Origin: Bacillota bacterium
Lineage (GTDB): Bacteria > Bacillota > Clostridia > Acetivibrionales > DSM-1351
DNA length: 9,736 nt
Assembly (NCBI GenBank): GCA_023436515.1
Contig: JAEZIV010000416.1
Location: 1 to 9,736 of the forward strand
Direction: 5' to 3'
This document shows positions 6,944 through 9,736 of the stretch, piece by piece; positions within the stretch are counted from its first letter, which is position 1, and each line of letters starts with the position of its first letter. Both the position numbers and the translations under genes were made by a program. The notes beneath the pieces are model-generated. The model saw only the letters and a program-made list of their open reading frames with translations, did not search any database and had not been told where the DNA came from.

Positions 6944-6960
6944 TTTATTACAATATTCAA
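6933..6960 (-). promoter_or_regulatory. Probable promoter of the HtrA-type gene
   Basis: On the minus strand TTGAAT (6955-6960) is followed after 16 bases by AATAAT (6933-6938), matching 4 of 6 and 5 of 6 consensus positions. The start would fall near 6926, with a leader of about 34 bases. Because the region is extremely AT-rich, other -10-like hexamers exist slightly downstream, so the exact boxes are uncertain. Confidence 0.4.
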
Positions 6961-6990
6961 ATTATTTTTATAAAAATTGCGTTTAATTAC

Positions 6991-7039
6991 AAAAAAAACA
7001 GCTTTTTTCTGATTGATTGTATAATCATCAAAAAAAGCT
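6991..7039 (-). terminator. Intrinsic terminator of the DUF2752 gene
   Basis: Read on the minus strand, an arm beginning AGCTTTTTTTGATGATT (7039-7023) pairs with AATCAATCAGAAAAAAGCT (7018-7000) apart from two single-base bulges. An eight-T run (6998-6991) follows after one intervening G. The arm overlaps the last codons and TGA stop (7028-7030) of the DUF2752 gene, so the hairpin starts inside the coding sequence. It also isolates that gene from the HtrA-type promoter immediately downstream. Confidence 0.8.
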
Positions 7040-7417
7040 AATTATATTTCTTATTATGTAGTAGCTTAAGAATATTACCAGAACGGATATCCAAAAACCC
7101 TTTGATCTTGGAATAAGCTTAACAGGCTTGTTTAAGTTTTTTAGAAGCAGCTCGGTATATAGTAATGCTACCAATATAATTGCCAAAACCGGTACAGGGT
7201 TATATCTGAGCGACCGCGGAAGGTCTCCGGCAAGCAGGTGTTGTACACTTCTTGTATTGCCGCAACCGGGGCAGTAAATACCAAAATAAGTATAGCTTGG
7301 ACAGCCCGGCAGGAGAGCTCCCAAGGTCGAAATTTGCTCCCTGAAAATAAAGATCAGCCCCGCCAAGAGTAAGGGCAGAATTAATGTAAAAAGCTTAAAT
7401 AATGTGTTTTTCTTCAA
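7028..7417 (-). CDS. DUF2752 family small membrane protein
   Basis: The product has 129 residues if it starts at the TTG at 7417, which has GGAGG (7423-7427) five bases upstream. The TTG at 7429 extends the frame by four residues but overlaps that ribosome binding site, so it is rejected. The signature is YCPGCGNTRS (48-57: Cys49, Cys52, followed by Gly-Asn-Thr-Arg) with an additional Cys39 in LPGCPS. Three hydrophobic segments at about 7-25, 74-92 and 108-128 suggest a polytopic membrane protein, with the CPGCG loop between the first and second. DUF2752 proteins are widespread small membrane proteins of unknown function; the CxxC motif suggests metal or redox binding but this is not demonstrated. 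The gene lies 109 bases downstream of the EFR1-type gene in the same direction with no clear terminator between, so read-through is possible. Confidence 0.85.
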   Translation of the reverse strand: MKKNTLFKLFTLILPLLLAGLIFIFREQISTLGALLPGCPSYTYFGIYCPGCGNTRSVQHLLAGDLPRSLRYNPVPVLAIILVALLYTELLLKNLNKPVKLIPRSKGFWISVLVIFLSYYIIRNIISFF

Positions 7418-7457
7418 GACAGCCTCCAAATAAGTATGAATGCTATATCCGCAGCCT

Positions 7458-7476
7458 ATAATTCTCTGAAAATTAT
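7458..7476. repeat. Imperfect 19-base palindrome upstream of the DUF2752 gene
   Basis: The sequence ataattctctgaaaattat pairs at 8 of 9 positions around a central T. It lies in the 109-base gap between the EFR1-type and DUF2752 genes. It could be a small operator for a separate DUF2752 promoter, but the composition is so AT-rich that chance is plausible, and I could not place a convincing promoter beside it. Confidence 0.25.
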
Positions 7477-7526
7477 TTGATATATTACATTATATTATAC
7501 TTATAACTGGCTAAAAGGACTGATTA

Positions 7527-8336
7527 TTACTTAACACTTTCTTTAAGCAGAAGTAAATCCTTTAATGCCACCTCTCTATTAACGTAGCGCTTTCGCGTTT
7601 GAGTCTTTTCCAAGAGATTAATACATCTTTTACTACACCATTGTATGCAGGCCATACACTGTTCACAATTGTTATTCCATACAGGATGCCCGTTCTCCAT
7701 ATTTACGTTATTTACCGGACATACCCTTTCACATACTCCGCAGCCTATGCAACTTGAATCATACCTGAAACCGGAGTCCATAGTTTTAAAACGCCGCCTG
7801 ATTTCAACGATATTTTTCTTACCTTTGGATGTATTCAGATATAACTTTTCAAATAGTCTAGGTTCTGCTATTCTAATGGTTTTCTTAGCTTTAATAGCTT
7901 CGGAAATATGTAAGGATACTTTCACTGACCTTCTTAATAGAAAATTATTTATAAATTCAGGCGTAGCACCATATTGAACTATATAGTTGCCTGGCATTAT
8001 AACCGAAAAACTACTGTGAAGGTTACACCCCTTTTCCCTCAATTTCTCCCTCAGCTTTACCAGTGCGTTTCCTCTAGCTCCTCCATAGGTAGCTACGCCA
8101 AATATATATTGCTCAGGCTTAAGATTAAGCTTCTCTATAAAAGTCTCAACAAAGAATGGCAATTCATAGTAATATACCGGGAAAACAAATCCTACTCTAT
8201 CAAAACAGGATGCGTCCAGCTCACTTTGATCATATCTCATATTTATTAGTTCTGTATCTCCAATGTGCGTTGCAATCTTTTTTGCAATAGCACGACTGTT
8301 GCCAGTACCTGAAAAGTAATATATTGCATTGCTCAT
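7527..8336 (-). CDS. EFR1-type flavodoxin-ferredoxin fusion protein
   Basis: The 269-residue protein joins an N-terminal flavodoxin-like domain to a C-terminal two-cluster ferredoxin domain. The FMN phosphate-binding loop is FSGTGNSR (8-15), followed by VFPVYYYELP (51-60) and VATYGGARGN (81-90), all typical of EFR1-family flavodoxins. The ferredoxin motifs are CIGCGVCERVCP (Cys196, 199, 202, 206) and CEQCMACIQWC (Cys224, 227, 230, 234), enough for two [4Fe-4S] clusters; Cys238 is an extra. After the second motif the usual Pro is replaced by Ser. Such proteins are cytosolic electron carriers of anaerobes whose partners are usually unknown. The start at 8336 has a GGGGGT ribosome site. It is driven by a strong promoter at 8388-8416, flanked by two operator-like repeats and divergent from a TetR gene, so repression by that TetR protein is a well-supported inference. 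Confidence 0.9.
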   Translation of the reverse strand: MSNAIYYFSGTGNSRAIAKKIATHIGDTELINMRYDQSELDASCFDRVGFVFPVYYYELPFFVETFIEKLNLKPEQYIFGVATYGGARGNALVKLREKLREKGCNLHSSFSVIMPGNYIVQYGATPEFINNFLLRRSVKVSLHISEAIKAKKTIRIAEPRLFEKLYLNTSKGKKNIVEIRRRFKTMDSGFRYDSSCIGCGVCERVCPVNNVNMENGHPVWNNNCEQCMACIQWCSKRCINLLEKTQTRKRYVNREVALKDLLLLKESVK

Positions 8337-8354
8337 AATTTACCCCCATTATAG

Positions 8355-8384
8355 TTTTGAAATATTGAGTTTGTTATTTCATAA
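8355..8384. promoter_or_regulatory. Operator O1 for the divergent TetR regulator
   Basis: TTTTGAAATA (8355-8364) and TATTTCATAA (8375-8384) are inverted repeats with a 10-base spacer and one mismatch among ten pairs. The site lies at and just after the predicted start of the EFR1-type transcript (about 8381), where a bound repressor would block transcription. It is a second copy of the repeat at 8419-8452, with the same arms and the same spacer length, 66 bases away. Confidence 0.6.
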
Positions 8385-8387
8385 TTA

Positions 8388-8416
8388 ATGATATACTTAA
8401 AGGTAATAAATGTCAA
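8388..8416 (-). promoter_or_regulatory. Strong promoter of the EFR1-type gene
   Basis: On the minus strand a perfect TTGACA (8411-8416) is followed by a 17-base spacer and TATCAT (8388-8393), a 5-of-6 match. This is the best sigma-A-type promoter in the window. It is sandwiched between the two inverted repeats, one beginning two bases upstream of its -35 box and one over its start point. Confidence 0.75.
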
Positions 8417-8418
8417 TG

Positions 8419-8452
8419 TGTTTTGAAATATTACTAAAATTATTTCAAAACA
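8419..8452. promoter_or_regulatory. Operator O2 for the divergent TetR regulator
   Basis: TGTTTTGAAATA (8419-8430) and TATTTCAAAACA (8441-8452) form a perfect 12-bp inverted repeat with a 10-base spacer. It covers the -35 region of the plus-strand tetR promoter and abuts the -35 box of the EFR1-type promoter, so one site could affect both genes. The 34-base length is at the long end for TetR-family operators and resembles sites bound by a pair of dimers, as in QacR. Confidence 0.7.
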
Positions 8453-8454
8453 TA

Positions 8455-8463
8455 TGATATAAT
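8455..8463 (+). promoter_or_regulatory. Extended -10 promoter of the tetR-family gene
   Basis: TGATATAAT contains a perfect TATAAT (8458-8463) with the TGn extension. There is no good -35 box, because operator O2 occupies that region. Transcription would begin near 8470, giving a leader of about 62 bases. Overlap with O2 predicts autorepression. Confidence 0.5.
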
Positions 8464-8531
8464 TATAGCTGATATTATGTAATTTTTTTCTCTGGACACT
8501 CGATGTAAAATAAACGAGAGGGATTTTACTT

Positions 8532-9116
8532 ATGAATAAATATGAGCTACGGACAAAAAATAAAAAGGAAGCTATATTAAAAGCTTCTCTGGAGTTAATC
8601 AAAAATAACGGCTACATGAATACAAATATAAAGAAAATCGCAGATGCAGCCAAGGTTTCCCAGGTTTCAATTTATAATTATTATGGAAGCAAGCTAAATC
8701 TTGTCAAAGAAGCTGTTACATGTTTAGTAAATGATATGTATTCTGCATCATTGCTGATTCTTTCAGAGCCTATCCCCTTTGAGGACAAAGTAAAAAAGGC
8801 TTTAAATCTATGCTCCTCTGAGCTAAACAACGTATTTGAAGAGTTCTTCTCTGCCGCAGCTCTTGAAGATCCACAAATGTCGCAGGCCATAATGAGTACC
8901 ATTATGGATAATAACAATAAATTATATGAAAAATATGTTAATTATGGTAAAGAGGAGGGAATTATCGATAAAGCCGTCCCAACTGAAACTATTATTGCAT
9001 TTATTAATGCAATAGGGTTAGCCCAACAAAAATATGAAGGCCATAAGCCTGATCCCAAGTATGAAGAGAACATGATTAACCTGTTGATGAATGGAATAGT
9101 TCGTAAGCTTGAATAG
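8532..9116 (+). CDS. TetR/AcrR family transcriptional regulator
   Basis: The 194-residue protein has the TetR N-terminal DNA-binding domain at about 8-55: RTKNKKEAILKASLELIKNNGY, then TNIKKIADAAKVSQVSIYNYYGSK (31-54), in which the helix-turn-helix and the Tyr-Tyr-Gly-Ser-Lys end of the recognition helix are textbook. The remaining residues form an all-helical ligand-binding and dimerisation domain whose inducer cannot be predicted. GAGAGGGA at 8516-8523 precedes the ATG by about 8 bases. The gene is divergent from the EFR1-type flavodoxin-ferredoxin gene. The shared 195-base gap contains two identical-architecture inverted repeats, so a local repressor of itself and of the EFR1-type gene is the simplest reading. 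It ends ahead of a strong terminator at 9211-9257. Confidence 0.93.
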   Translation: MNKYELRTKNKKEAILKASLELIKNNGYMNTNIKKIADAAKVSQVSIYNYYGSKLNLVKEAVTCLVNDMYSASLLILSEPIPFEDKVKKALNLCSSELNNVFEEFFSAAALEDPQMSQAIMSTIMDNNNKLYEKYVNYGKEEGIIDKAVPTETIIAFINAIGLAQQKYEGHKPDPKYEENMINLLMNGIVRKLE

Positions 9117-9210
9117 CGGGAAACATATTTATCTCACCTCTAGGCGCATAGCGCGTATACAAACAGTAGCGTGAAAAGCAGGATGACCAACCGAAGGTAT
9201 TTTTCAAGCT
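9117..9210. other. Unexplained tetR-to-terminator segment
   Basis: No coding frame with a ribosome site is seen between the tetR stop and the terminator. The segment is less AT-rich than neighbouring gaps in its middle (GGCGCATAGCGCG near 9144) and has small self-complementary pieces such as GCGC-ATA-GCGC. It does not match any riboswitch or small RNA that I recognise. It is most simply a 3' untranslated region. Confidence 0.3.
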
Positions 9211-9257
9211 AACCCCCAGTGAAGCAACCTTTCGAGGGTTGCTTCACTGGGGGTTTT
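9211..9257 (+). terminator. Strong intrinsic terminator after the tetR-family gene
   Basis: A 19-bp perfect stem (arms 9211-9229 and 9237-9255, beginning AACCCCCAGTGAAGC) with the seven-base loop TTTCGAG ends in GGGGG followed by TTTT. The T-run is short but the GC-rich stem is very stable. It lies between the convergent tetR-family and UPF0210 genes. On the minus strand only two Ts follow the stem, so action for the other gene is less certain. Confidence 0.8.
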
Positions 9258-9314
9258 AAGCATAAGCATATATGTTCAGTTTTGTGTTTATAAGTATTAA
9301 AATTGTACAACAGA

Positions 9315-9736
9315 CTAATTCTTCAGGCTGTGCAGGGGAGCAGGGATTCTTCCACCTCTGCTGATAAACTCAGCGCTGCTGAAGGAATTAACCTTCATTA
9401 CAGGACCTGACCCAAGGAGACCTCCGAATTCAACCGTATCACCAAGCTTTTTACCGGGAGCAGGAATTATTCTGACTGCAGTGGTCTTTTGATTTACAAC
9501 ACCAATAGCTGATTCATCAGCTATTATAGCAGATATAGTTTCAGCCGTTGTATCTCCCGGTACAACAATCATATCAAGACCTACAGAACACACGCAGGTC
9601 ATGGCCTCAAGCTTTTCAAGTGAAAGTGCACCAGCCAAAGTGGCATCTATCATTCCTGCATCCTCACTGACTGGTATAAATGCTCCGCTGAGGCCACCAA
9701 CATAAGAGGATGCCATTACTCCACCCTTCTTAACAG
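9315..9736 (-). CDS. C-terminal part of PFL/UPF0210 (DUF711) family protein, cut by window edge
   Basis: The frame is open through base 9736 and ends at a TAG at 9315-9317, giving about 140 visible codons. Highly conserved family segments are present: [57 protein letters not shown] and the C-terminal [13 protein letters not shown]. Upstream codons (VKKGG) precede the internal Met at 9716 and match the family, so that Met is not the start. Full-length members have about 450 residues, so roughly the last third is here. The family is broadly conserved in anaerobic Firmicutes and archaea, with a known fold but no agreed biochemical role. Its gene is often preceded by a small ACT-domain protein gene, which would lie outside this window. 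Confidence 0.92.
   Translation of the reverse strand, partial: VKKGGVMASSYVGGLSGAFIPVSEDAGMIDATLAGALSLEKLEAMTCVCSVGLDMIVVPGDTTAETISAIIADESAIGVVNQKTTAVRIIPAPGKKLGDTVEFGGLLGSGPVMKVNSFSSAEFISRGGRIPAPLHSLKN

Noticed and set aside
8333..8602. Minus-strand frame across the tetR/EFR1 intergenic region
   Set aside because: It spans two promoters and two operators, is rich in Ile/Phe/Asn as expected from AT-rich non-coding DNA, and overlaps the tetR start.

Overview
The window looks like a chromosomal segment of a low-GC, Gram-positive, anaerobic Clostridia-type bacterium (Firmicutes). Evidence: AT-rich sequence, GGAGG-type ribosome binding sites, an EFR1-type flavodoxin/ferredoxin, a LytR-CpsA-Psr wall enzyme, and two secreted proteins with copper-amine-oxidase-like 'stalk' domains. 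The stalk proteins recall Ruminiclostridium-like cellulolytic clostridia, but that is only an inference. There is no rRNA, tRNA, CRISPR array, transposase or phage gene. Nine genes are complete or nearly so, and one gene is cut at each edge.

Left block (1-2393, all minus strand): a metal-handling group. Read in transcription order it holds a membrane-anchored, cysteine-rich DUF2318/FtrD-like protein, then a fusion protein (HMA metal-binding domain, TauE/SafE-type membrane domain, C-terminal cupredoxin-like domain). Next, behind its own good promoter, comes the N-terminus of a probable copper-exporting P-type ATPase that runs off the window. Together they suggest handling of copper, or a similar soft metal, at the membrane.

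Centre (2461-6960): a plus-strand LytR-CpsA-Psr enzyme converges on a minus-strand pair. Between them lie two consecutive perfect palindromes. The pair is a secreted HtrA-type serine protease with an N-terminal stalk domain, followed by a 630-residue secreted protein with a stalk domain and three copies of a PsbP/Mog1-like fold. They are probably co-transcribed and probably act in the cell envelope. A perfect 11-bp inverted repeat flanks the predicted start point of the protease promoter.

Right block (6991-9257): a small DUF2752 membrane protein and an EFR1-type flavodoxin-ferredoxin on the minus strand, divergent from a TetR-family regulator. The intergenic region carries two copies of the same inverted repeat (TTTTGAAATA-N10-TATTTCA type), placed to control both divergent promoters. 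This is the clearest regulatory circuit in the window. A strong 19-bp-stem terminator closes the tetR gene.

Right edge (9315-9736): the C-terminal part of a PFL/UPF0210 (DUF711) family protein on the minus strand, running off the window.

I did not find a convincing wholly new system. The most unusual items are the three-module copper fusion with its DUF2318 partner, the triple-repeat stalk protein beside a stalk-HtrA, the duplicated TetR operator, and the back-to-back palindromes at 3701-3767.
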